A DNA stretch of 12,908 bases from contig JANQKJ010000339.1 of the NCBI GenBank assembly GCA_028281205.1, positions 1-12,908 on the forward strand. Direction: 5' to 3'. Shown piece after piece: positions 5,780 to 12,489 of this stretch. This DNA comes from Gammaproteobacteria bacterium. Lineage in GTDB: Bacteria > Pseudomonadota > Gammaproteobacteria > UBA4575. The translations under genes and the position numbers were made by a program. A model generated the notes under the pieces. The model saw only the letters and a program-made list of their open reading frames with translations, made no database searches and had not been told where the DNA came from. Within the stretch, counting starts at the first letter, position 1. Each line of letters starts with the position of its first letter.

Positions 5780-7343
5780 GAAATATTTAATCAATATCGT
5801 GTCATCTGCTTTGATAATACTTGTCTTAGCAATCTTTGTCTCAGGTAGCGCTTATGCGGGAGGTGGACACTCGCATGGGGGCGATCATCATGAAGATGGT
5901 CATGATGACCACAGTGATGAACCAGCATTGGTATACACGCATTACACAGACTCCACAGAATTGTTTGTTGAATTTCCACCTCTGGTGGTTAATCAACCGT
6001 CAACCTTTATTGTGCATTTCACTCGACTGGATGACTTCAAACCCTTAACTAATGGTATTTTGAATATTCACCTAAAGCAAAACAATAAAACCGTTGCACG
6101 GTTTCGCGTCAAAGCACCTGCACGGACTGGTATCTTTTTACCAGATGTCACCGCTAAAAAAACCGGTAAGTTTCAGCTCGTGTTAGAAATTGAAGATGGC
6201 GAACTACATGCAATTCATAATTTGGGTGAAGTGACGGTATTCCCTAACGAGGATGCAGTGGTTATTGAACAGGATGAGGTCGAAGGTGAAATTAATTATT
6301 TAAAAGAACAACAATGGACAAATCCCTTTGCTCTTGTTCAATCAAAATCTCATCCGATACGTTCATCTGTTCCAGGGTTTGGCACAGTAACTGCACCGAA
6401 CGATGGTTTTGCCATCGTACGCGCATCTTCCGATGGTTATTTTAATTCTGACTTAGTATTGAATGCCGGTAACCATGTCACGCAAGGACAATCCCTCGGT
6501 GTATTAATTCCTCGCTTAGGTGATGGGGCGGACATAGGTAATTTATTAGTAAACCAAGAAAAAGCTCGTGCACAAAAGCAATTGAGTGAGGCGGATGTGA
6601 AACGACTGCAAGCGCTATTTGATCAAGGTGCGATTCCAGAAAAAAGATTATTAGAAGCGAAACAAAAGTTAGAAATAGCGCGTGTTGAATTGCAAACGAG
6701 TCAGTCACGCCTCAAGCAGCACACAGGTAAAACAAGTAAAGCGGGTATCAGACTCGTATCTCCCATTGTCGGTGAATTGGTGGAAGTGTCTGTGCGTCCG
6801 GGAAGTTTTGTACGCACTGGTGATGCGCTCTTTACGATTGCTGATCCAAAACGCCGCTGGTTGGATATCCATATTCCAGAAAAATATGGAAATAGCATAA
6901 ACGAAGTGAGTGGTATCTGGTTGCAGGACACTGAGGAAATACGCGTTTTAGATGCATTAAATGATGCACAGGTAATAAAAGTATCAAAGCATGTGAATCC
7001 AATAACACGCACCATGAATATTGCTATTCAATATCCTTCCAAATCTGGTCCGAGTCTTTTGGGTGCGCGTCATCCTGTGAATGTCTATGTTGGAGAACCT
7101 GAAGTCAAACTTGTCGTGCCCGCAAGTGCAATTATCGATGATGCAGGTCAGTCCGTGATTTATGTGCAAACGGCTGGTGAAACGTTTGCGAGAAGGTCTG
7201 TTTTATTAGGTGTCCAGGATGGGCCTTGGGTTGAAATTCTTCAAGGGGTAGAACCTGGTGAATGGATCGTTTCCCAGGGTGCTTACTATGTGAAGCTAGC
7301 TTCCACAGGTGATGATGCTATAGGTCATGGTCATGCTCATTAA
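5763..7343 (+). CDS. czcB: RND efflux periplasmic adaptor / membrane-fusion protein (CzcB type) with His-rich ends
   Basis: I start at ATG 5763 (526 residues), with AGAAGGTGA just upstream; a TTG at 5712 would put a polar stretch before the signal sequence. Residues 6-32 are a signal peptide or anchor ending SGSAYA. A His-rich linker follows (GGGHSHGGDHHEDGHDDHSD, about 33-52), then an extra beta domain (about 55-160). The adaptor core has lipoyl/barrel-sandwich halves near 203-250 and 330-360, a helical hairpin between them (about 262-320), a beta-barrel, and a membrane-proximal domain (about 440-510). The tail GHGHAH is again His-rich. In CusB/CzcB-type pumps this subunit links the RND permease to the outer-membrane factor and can deliver metal. 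It overlaps the lipoprotein gene and lies 35 bp before the permease gene. Confidence 0.88.
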   Translation: MTTIIKKYLINIVSSALIILVLAIFVSGSAYAGGGHSHGGDHHEDGHDDHSDEPALVYTHYTDSTELFVEFPPLVVNQPSTFIVHFTRLDDFKPLTNGILNIHLKQNNKTVARFRVKAPARTGIFLPDVTAKKTGKFQLVLEIEDGELHAIHNLGEVTVFPNEDAVVIEQDEVEGEINYLKEQQWTNPFALVQSKSHPIRSSVPGFGTVTAPNDGFAIVRASSDGYFNSDLVLNAGNHVTQGQSLGVLIPRLGDGADIGNLLVNQEKARAQKQLSEADVKRLQALFDQGAIPEKRLLEAKQKLEIARVELQTSQSRLKQHTGKTSKAGIRLVSPIVGELVEVSVRPGSFVRTGDALFTIADPKRRWLDIHIPEKYGNSINEVSGIWLQDTEEIRVLDALNDAQVIKVSKHVNPITRTMNIAIQYPSKSGPSLLGARHPVNVYVGEPEVKLVVPASAIIDDAGQSVIYVQTAGETFARRSVLLGVQDGPWVEILQGVEPGEWIVSQGAYYVKLASTGDDAIGHGHAH

Positions 7344-7378
7344 AGGGTTCGCTAATAAAATTTTAAGGATCAATTGAA

Positions 7379-10300
7379 ATGATCGAACAGTTAATTCACT
7401 GGTCGTTGGATAAACGACTATTAATTCTAGCAATGGCAGGTCTGTTACTCCTGTGGGGTGGCTGGGTTGCTAAAGAAACACCGGTAGATGTTTTCCCTGA
7501 TCTCACAGCCCCTGTTGTCACGGTGGTTGCAGAAGCGCATGGTATGCCTCCCGAAGATGTTGAGCGATTAGTAACATTTCCTATTGAGACTGCCATGAAT
7601 GGTGCCAATGGCGTTCGACGTGTGCGTTCAAGTACAGGTGTGGGTATTGCGGTCATCAATATTGATTTTGAATGGGGCACCGATATTTATCGCGCACGAC
7701 AAATTGTCTCGGAAAAATTACAAACCACTGTTGAAAGTTTACCGCCCGATTTACCTGCACCCGTGATGGCGCCCATTTCATCCATCATGGGTGAGATCAT
7801 GTTTATTGCCTTGGTGTCGGATCAACATGATGAGATGGCATTGAAAACGACCGCAGATTGGGTAGTCAGGCGTCGTTTGTTGTCGGTGTCTGGTATTGCT
7901 GAAGTGATTCCGAATGGCGGTGAAACCAAACAGTTTCAAGTCATTGCTTCACCAGAACGGCTATCTGCCTACAGTATTTCTTTATCTCAACTTCGAGATG
8001 CTGTGGCAGGAAGTAATGCTAATGCCGCAGCGGGTTTTATGGTTGAGAACTTGCAAGAGTATTTGATTCAAGGGTTAGGGCGTGTACATAGTGTTCAAGA
8101 TATTGAACAAGCTGTGATTGGCGAACGTGGTGGCTACCCTGTTTTAGTACGCGATGTTGCTGATGTAAAAATTGGTCCTGCACCGAGACGTGGAACCGCG
8201 GCATACAATGGTCAAACTTCTGTGGTGTTGGGCATTCAAAAACAACCCAATGTAAACACGCTGGCGGTCACTGAAGAGTTAGATAAAGTCATCGCTGAAT
8301 TAGAAACAACACTTCCCAACGGCATGCACATCGAAACCAATGTGTTCCGTCAAGCTAATTTTATTAAAAGTGCCATTGATAATTTAATGATGGCATTGCG
8401 TGATGGTGCTATCTTAGTTGTTGCGATCATGTTTGTGTTTTTATTAAGTGTGCGTGCAACGGGCATTGCCTTAGTTGCGATACCGCTTTCTGTCCTCGCC
8501 GCTATTCTTTCTATCCGTTGGTTAGGTGGAAGTTTAAACACAATGACACTCGGCGGTATTGCGATTGCTATGGGTGCGCTCGTAGATGATGCTATTATTG
8601 TAGTAGAGAATATTGTAAGACGCCTACGAGAGAATAATGAACGATCTGTTGAGCAACGTTTATCTTTTGCTGCCATTATTCTTAAAGCAACACGGGAAAT
8701 TCAAAGTTCTATTGTGTTTGCCACGCTCATTATTATCTTGGTATTTCTGCCATTATTTTTTCTCTCAGGTGTGGAAGGAAGATTATTACAGCCTCTAGGT
8801 TTTGCTTATATTGTCTCCTTGGCTGCTTCATTACTCGTTGCACTTACAGTTACGCCTGTGTTGTGTGTCTATCTTTTACCTAAAAGTAAAGCGGTCACGA
8901 AAGATCATGACTCTAAACTCATTGCCTTTTTGAAAAAGATATACCGACCTTGTCTAAAGTTTGCTTTAAATAAAAGTGGTGTAGTGATTTCGGCATCTAT
9001 ATTTGCATTAATCATTGCCGGTGTTGGCTTGTTGTTTGCAGGGCGTGGTTTTTTACCCGAATTTAACGAAGGTAGTTTAACCGTTAGTGCTGTAACATTA
9101 CCGGGAACGGCTTTGGAAACGTCTGATGATATTGGCCGCAGAGTAGAACAAATCTTATTGCGGCAACCTGAAGTGATCGCAACGGCTCGCCGCACTGGTC
9201 GTGCAGAACTTGACCCTCATGCGCAACAAGTGTTTGCTTCTGAAATTGAAGTGACATTAGATATGAGTCGTAATGAAAAAGGCGAGCGTGGCAAAAGTGA
9301 ATTACTAGCAGTACTTCGACGCGATTTCGAAAGTGTACCTGGTACTAATATTGTGATTGGACAACCCATCTCCCATCGTATAGATCATATGCTTTCTGGT
9401 ACGCGTGCCAATATTGCAATTAAATTATTTGGAAATGATTTAGCGGAATTAAGAAAGCTTGGTCAACAGATTGAAACATTGGTGACTGATATTCCTGGCG
9501 CCGTAGACGTTGCGATGGAGCAGCAAAGTGAAATTCCATTAGTGCAAGTTAAATTTAATCGATTAGCGCTATCGAATTATGGCGTGAGTATGCGCGATGC
9601 CGCTGAAATCCTTGAAACTGCCTTTACAGGAACGACAGTTGGTCGTATTACAGAAGGTCAGGCAAATTTTGATTTAGTTGTACGATTACCTGAGCAAGCC
9701 AAAGCGTCAATGGAATCTTTAAAGCAGACGTTAATCACTTTATCAAATGGTGCCATTGTGCCCATTAGTGCTTTTGCTGATGTACAAAAACATCGTGGTC
9801 CAAATACTATCACTCGCGAAGATGTTCAACGTAAGTTAGTGATAATGGCCAATGTATCAGAAAGAGATTTGGTCAGTGTCGTAGATGATATTCATGAAAC
9901 CATTGCTGAAAACATTCAATTGCCAACAGGATACTATATTAAATATGGCGGTCAGTTTGAAAGTGCACAGTCCGCTGGTTCACGTCTTTTGATTTTAGGA
10001 GTATTAGTGATTATAGGAATATTCTTTTTACTCGTTACTGCATTTGATTCCGTACGTGATGCCGGACTGATCATGTTAAACCTTCCACTGGCAGTGATTG
10101 GAGGTATTGCAGGTGTTTGGCTATTGGGTGGTACGTTAACCATCGCTGCAGTGATTGGTTTTATCACATTGTTTGGTATTGCAACGCGAAACGGGGTGAT
10201 TTTAATTGACCACATTCGTCAACTTACCCAGCAAAACTTAGAACTTCGAAAAGCGATAGAACAAGGTGCTGAAGAACGTTTAATTCCAATTCTGATGACG

Positions 10301-10468
10301 GCGTTAGCTACGGCTTTGGCTTTAATTCCTTTGGCATTAGCTGCAGGAGATCCAGGTAGTGAAATTCAAGCACCCATGGCGGTTGTCATACTGTGCGGAT
10401 TAGTTACATCAACAGTACTAAATATGTTGGTTGTCCCTGCAGTTTATTTTCGTTTTGCAAAAAAATAA
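7379..10468 (+). CDS. czcA: Heavy-metal efflux RND permease (CzcA/CusA family)
   Basis: The 1029-residue length, the N-terminal TM1 (about 13-30) followed by ETPVDVFPDLTAPVV (33-47), two large periplasmic loops (about 31-335 and 560-865) and two bundles of membrane segments (TM2-6 about 340-500, TM8-12 about 868-1026) define an HME-type RND pump. TM4 reads GALVDDAIIVVEN (399-411), with Asp403, Asp404 and Glu410 as likely proton-relay residues. CzcA proper has DFGxxxDGAVV here, so the DFG aspartate is absent (Ala397-Met398-Gly399). In the central porter region SHRIDHMLSG (665-674) puts His670 where CusA has Met672 and CzcA a Glu. The metal is therefore not predictable by simple motif. AAGGA precedes the ATG. 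It would export divalent or monovalent metal ions from periplasm or cytoplasm using protons. Confidence 0.92.
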   Translation: MIEQLIHWSLDKRLLILAMAGLLLLWGGWVAKETPVDVFPDLTAPVVTVVAEAHGMPPEDVERLVTFPIETAMNGANGVRRVRSSTGVGIAVINIDFEWGTDIYRARQIVSEKLQTTVESLPPDLPAPVMAPISSIMGEIMFIALVSDQHDEMALKTTADWVVRRRLLSVSGIAEVIPNGGETKQFQVIASPERLSAYSISLSQLRDAVAGSNANAAAGFMVENLQEYLIQGLGRVHSVQDIEQAVIGERGGYPVLVRDVADVKIGPAPRRGTAAYNGQTSVVLGIQKQPNVNTLAVTEELDKVIAELETTLPNGMHIETNVFRQANFIKSAIDNLMMALRDGAILVVAIMFVFLLSVRATGIALVAIPLSVLAAILSIRWLGGSLNTMTLGGIAIAMGALVDDAIIVVENIVRRLRENNERSVEQRLSFAAIILKATREIQSSIVFATLIIILVFLPLFFLSGVEGRLLQPLGFAYIVSLAASLLVALTVTPVLCVYLLPKSKAVTKDHDSKLIAFLKKIYRPCLKFALNKSGVVISASIFALIIAGVGLLFAGRGFLPEFNEGSLTVSAVTLPGTALETSDDIGRRVEQILLRQPEVIATARRTGRAELDPHAQQVFASEIEVTLDMSRNEKGERGKSELLAVLRRDFESVPGTNIVIGQPISHRIDHMLSGTRANIAIKLFGNDLAELRKLGQQIETLVTDIPGAVDVAMEQQSEIPLVQVKFNRLALSNYGVSMRDAAEILETAFTGTTVGRITEGQANFDLVVRLPEQAKASMESLKQTLITLSNGAIVPISAFADVQKHRGPNTITREDVQRKLVIMANVSERDLVSVVDDIHETIAENIQLPTGYYIKYGGQFESAQSAGSRLLILGVLVIIGIFFLLVTAFDSVRDAGLIMLNLPLAVIGGIAGVWLLGGTLTIAAVIGFITLFGIATRNGVILIDHIRQLTQQNLELRKAIEQGAEERLIPILMTALATALALIPLALAAGDPGSEIQAPMAVVILCGLVTSTVLNMLVVPAVYFRFAKK

Positions 10469-10491
10469 GATTAGCAGACAAAAGTATTATT

Positions 10492-10516
10492 GTAGATTTG
10501 AGATTGGATAATCTAC
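10492..10516 (+). terminator. Weak stem-loop after the efflux operon
   Basis: GTAGATT (10492-10498) pairs with AATCTAC (10510-10516) around an 11-nt loop, 24 nt after the permease stop. The sequence that follows (GATTGTG) has no T-run, so it may end or protect the operon transcript only weakly. The rest of 10517-10630 shows nothing recognisable. Confidence 0.25.
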
Positions 10517-10630
10517 GATTGTGATCAAATTCAAATGTAAAATTAATAGATGTCTAACTTATAGAGTAGCCAAAGTATCATCTGTTGCTCGATTGCTTCT
10601 TTTGCTATTAAAGCTAACAAATCAATCGCA

Positions 10631-11024
10631 GACTCTTTGTTTAGCAAAGAGTCGTGAAAAATAGAGTTTTTGTTAAGATATTTGCTTTAAATTGCGCTCA
10701 TTAAAATAATTAAGTATAGAGTTTATAGTGAACTTTAAGCACGAAGTGCTGTGACATTTATCTGTCAAGTGTCTCTCTGTTAACTGCGGCGAAATAACTT
10801 GCTAAATTTCAGGAGCTTAGGGGCCAAAGGTGTACCGAGTATTCGAATCTCTGTCTCTCCGCCACCTAGTCTTGTCTCTGTGTAGAGACCCCAAAATCCA
10901 TCGCAAAAGTGCCTATTTCTGCAGAGTTTGCGCGATTCATAAAGCGCGAACCCGCACCGAGTCACTGAACTTATCGAGTGAAATACCCAAAGTACTCTTT
11001 CAGCAAAATTCCGGTCCACCTTTG
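10631..11024 (+). repeat. Long dispersed repeat, copy B (~394 bp), downstream of the metal-efflux operon
   Basis: This is a direct repeat of 3222-3616. The opening hairpin is GACTCTTTGT-TTA-GCAAAGAGTC (10631-10653), where the single C-to-T change keeps a G-T pair. The inner hairpin GTCTCT-GTGT-AGAGAC (10874-10889) keeps its stem while the loop differs from copy A. The tRNA-Ser-like end lies at 10842-10864. The last 38 nt are identical to copy A. Identity stops within a few bases after CCACCTTTG in both copies, so the 3' boundary is sharp. With this element the stretch 10469-11126 holds no supported gene. Confidence 0.8.
10842..10864 (+). other. tRNA-Ser 3'-end-like fragment in repeat copy B
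   Basis: TTCGAAT, CTCTG, TCTCTCC and GCCA follow in the spacing of tRNA positions 54-76. The preceding bases (GAGTA) pair only partly with CTCTG, and no acceptor 5' strand or anticodon arm is found upstream. It is the counterpart of 3434-3456 and differs from it only at the T-stem bases. Confidence 0.5.
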
Positions 11025-11079
11025 GAGCAACTATTGCTTTAATTAAAGGTCTCCATGTGTGAAGTAAATCTGTGGATTT

Positions 11080-11108
11080 ATGTCCGCTTTCGGCGCAAAA
11101 GTGGTCAT
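11080..11108 (-). repeat. 29-nt palindromic repeat, copy 4 (inverted)
   Basis: Read on the minus strand it begins ATGACCACTTTTGCGCC and ends AAAGCGGACAT, matching copy 3 at 3186-3214 except for two substitutions. It lies 18 nt from the stop of the minus-strand DUF2391-like gene and 55 nt beyond the long repeat copy B. It could serve as a transcript-end stem-loop for the minus-strand genes. Confidence 0.65.
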
Positions 11109-11126
11109 TAAACATTTAGCAATGAT

Positions 11127-11522
11127 TCATTCTTTATCAAAACTGTCCACAATAATTGCTCCCATAGATGCCGGCATTGTTATCACAACAAGCCTTTTTA
11201 ATGCGATGGCAGGTTCGGTTAATAATGGAAATTTATCAAGCGAAACGAGTATTAATGCGACAATAACACCTGCAATAGTATAAGCAATGATAATTCTAAA
11301 CAGGAATATAGGAATTCTATGTTTAATATTGCCTTGGAAAACGCTTTGATATGCGAATAACGATAGAAAAATAACTGACAATCCAAATATTATTGCTAAA
11401 TTAAAAGCAGGGAGAGTAGCACCTAGTCTCCATGCTTCTTCTGAGAATGAAATTGGAACACCTAGAGCAAAAGCACCTATGGCTACCTGACTTGCATCCT
11501 CAAGATTAAAGTTAAATTTCAT
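11127..11522 (-). CDS. DUF2391-like small integral membrane protein
   Basis: The 131-residue protein has four hydrophobic segments (about residues 12-26, 38-58, 70-93 and 108-126). The opening helix GAFALGVPISFSEEAWRLG and the closing helix VITMPASMGAIIVDSF resemble the DUF2391 (TIGR02587-type) membrane family, which is of matching length and unknown function. The ATG at 11522 has only a weak A-rich ribosome site. It follows the protease gene by 45 bp on the same strand and may be co-transcribed with it. The stop is followed by the 29-nt palindrome. No function can be given beyond membrane location. Confidence 0.65.
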   Translation of the reverse strand: MKFNFNLEDASQVAIGAFALGVPISFSEEAWRLGATLPAFNLAIIFGLSVIFLSLFAYQSVFQGNIKHRIPIFLFRIIIAYTIAGVIVALILVSLDKFPLLTEPAIALKRLVVITMPASMGAIIVDSFDKE

Positions 11523-11567
11523 TTTTTATTGATTTTTCTTAATTTTTTAAAATTTCAGCAGAAACCG

Positions 11568-12287
11568 TCACTGAACAAGTGTAAGCAAAATATCTGCATA
11601 CCATGCGCAATTAAGTCCTAGCGCTTCATCTAAATCAATTTCCCTGTTATCAACATCAAGTCGTGCTGAATGAACACCTAGTAGCTTCCATGGAAAGTCA
11701 TCATTTGGATCATCAGACCTGATTACAACTGCAGCCCCACTTGTACCTCGATGTGTACGAGCATCTGTTAAAAAATAGCCATTTCCTTTAAATCTTATTT
11801 CTAAAGAGGATGCATTGATAGCATGACGCGCTATTGGAAGATGATGTAATGAATCATGAAAGCCCAGAGGGAAACCCACTATCAGCATGGATGAGCCTAA
11901 ATGGATTTGATCATACGACTCTAGTAAGTGATTTGGAGTAAAAGCAGTGTAAATTAATTTTTCGGGAAGTAAATCTCGTTCTATTTTGATTACCGCAACA
12001 TCAATTTCACCAGCCGAATCCATGCCCTGCCTCCAAAGACTTTTGCCATCTTCGTAGAGGGGGATGGAAAAAACAATTGAACTAGCTAAGTTTATCCGGT
12101 CAGTATGTATTTCTATTTCTATTCGATCAGGTGAATGATTGCTTGGGCTATCGAAAAGCACATGTCTGCTTGTGACTAGAAATAAATCTGAATTATTCTC
12201 AAAGAAAAAACCGCTTGCATTAGTCAGGTGTTGATTCTGTAGAAAGGTTTTTACTGGTGTTGCTGTAAACAATATAGACTCGGTCAT
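11568..12287 (-). CDS. Trypsin-like serine protease domain protein without signal peptide
   Basis: The 239-residue chain is essentially one chymotrypsin-fold peptidase domain. The three catalytic signatures appear in order and at fitting distances: His42 in TSRHVLFD, Asp96 in EIDVAVIKI and Ser183 in RGTSGAAVV. The strand SGFFFE before the His and GFPLGF (138-143) before the Ser are also typical. The N terminus (MTESILFTATPVKTF) is not a signal peptide, so the enzyme is probably cytoplasmic unless the start is further upstream. No PDZ or other domain follows, which separates it from DegP/HtrA. The ATG at 12287 has no clear Shine-Dalgarno. The neighbours are a DUF2391-like gene downstream and a Cys-repeat protein gene upstream, on the same strand. 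The substrate is unknown. Confidence 0.8.
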   Translation of the reverse strand: MTESILFTATPVKTFLQNQHLTNASGFFFENNSDLFLVTSRHVLFDSPSNHSPDRIEIEIHTDRINLASSIVFSIPLYEDGKSLWRQGMDSAGEIDVAVIKIERDLLPEKLIYTAFTPNHLLESYDQIHLGSSMLIVGFPLGFHDSLHHLPIARHAINASSLEIRFKGNGYFLTDARTHRGTSGAAVVIRSDDPNDDFPWKLLGVHSARLDVDNREIDLDEALGLNCAWYADILLTLVQ

Positions 12288-12489
12288 CAGTCATAATAGC
12301 ATTTTGTGAGTCTGAAATGGGTCGTTAGCGGGCATAATATTTTAGGAGCACTTTTGAGGATTCCTATCAAAAATACATTTAATTCCCTGCCTTAATTCAA
12401 TGACTTATCTGCTAAGTTTGTTAGTGGTGAATACCGCTAAACTGTAAAATAGTTGGTTGCACTTACACTTAATTTGAGTAAATGGAACT
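12288..12489. other. Intergenic region with one hairpin, between the Cys-repeat and protease genes
   Basis: The only structure I see is TTAGTGGT-GAAT-ACCGCTAA (12421-12440), an eight-pair stem with one G-T pair, about 50 nt beyond the stop of the minus-strand Cys-repeat gene. No T-run follows on the minus strand. A single arm resembling the 29-nt palindromes (ATGCCCGCT on the minus strand, near 12327-12335) is also present without its partner. Promoter elements for the protease gene are not clear. Confidence 0.3.

Noticed and set aside
6701..7015. Minus-strand open frames inside the adaptor and permease genes
   Set aside because: They are antisense shadows of strongly supported genes and show no domain features.
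10780..11115. Minus-strand open frame of 111 residues across repeat copy B, with a matching open stretch in copy A
   Set aside because: In copy A the same frame meets a stop after roughly 55 residues, and most differences between the copies change the amino acid. There is no ribosome site and no recognisable domain. It is a shadow of the non-coding repeat.
12315..12335. Possible fifth copy of the 29-nt palindrome (GGGTCGTTAGCGGGCAT)
   Set aside because: Only one arm resembles the family; the partner arm is absent and the centre does not match.
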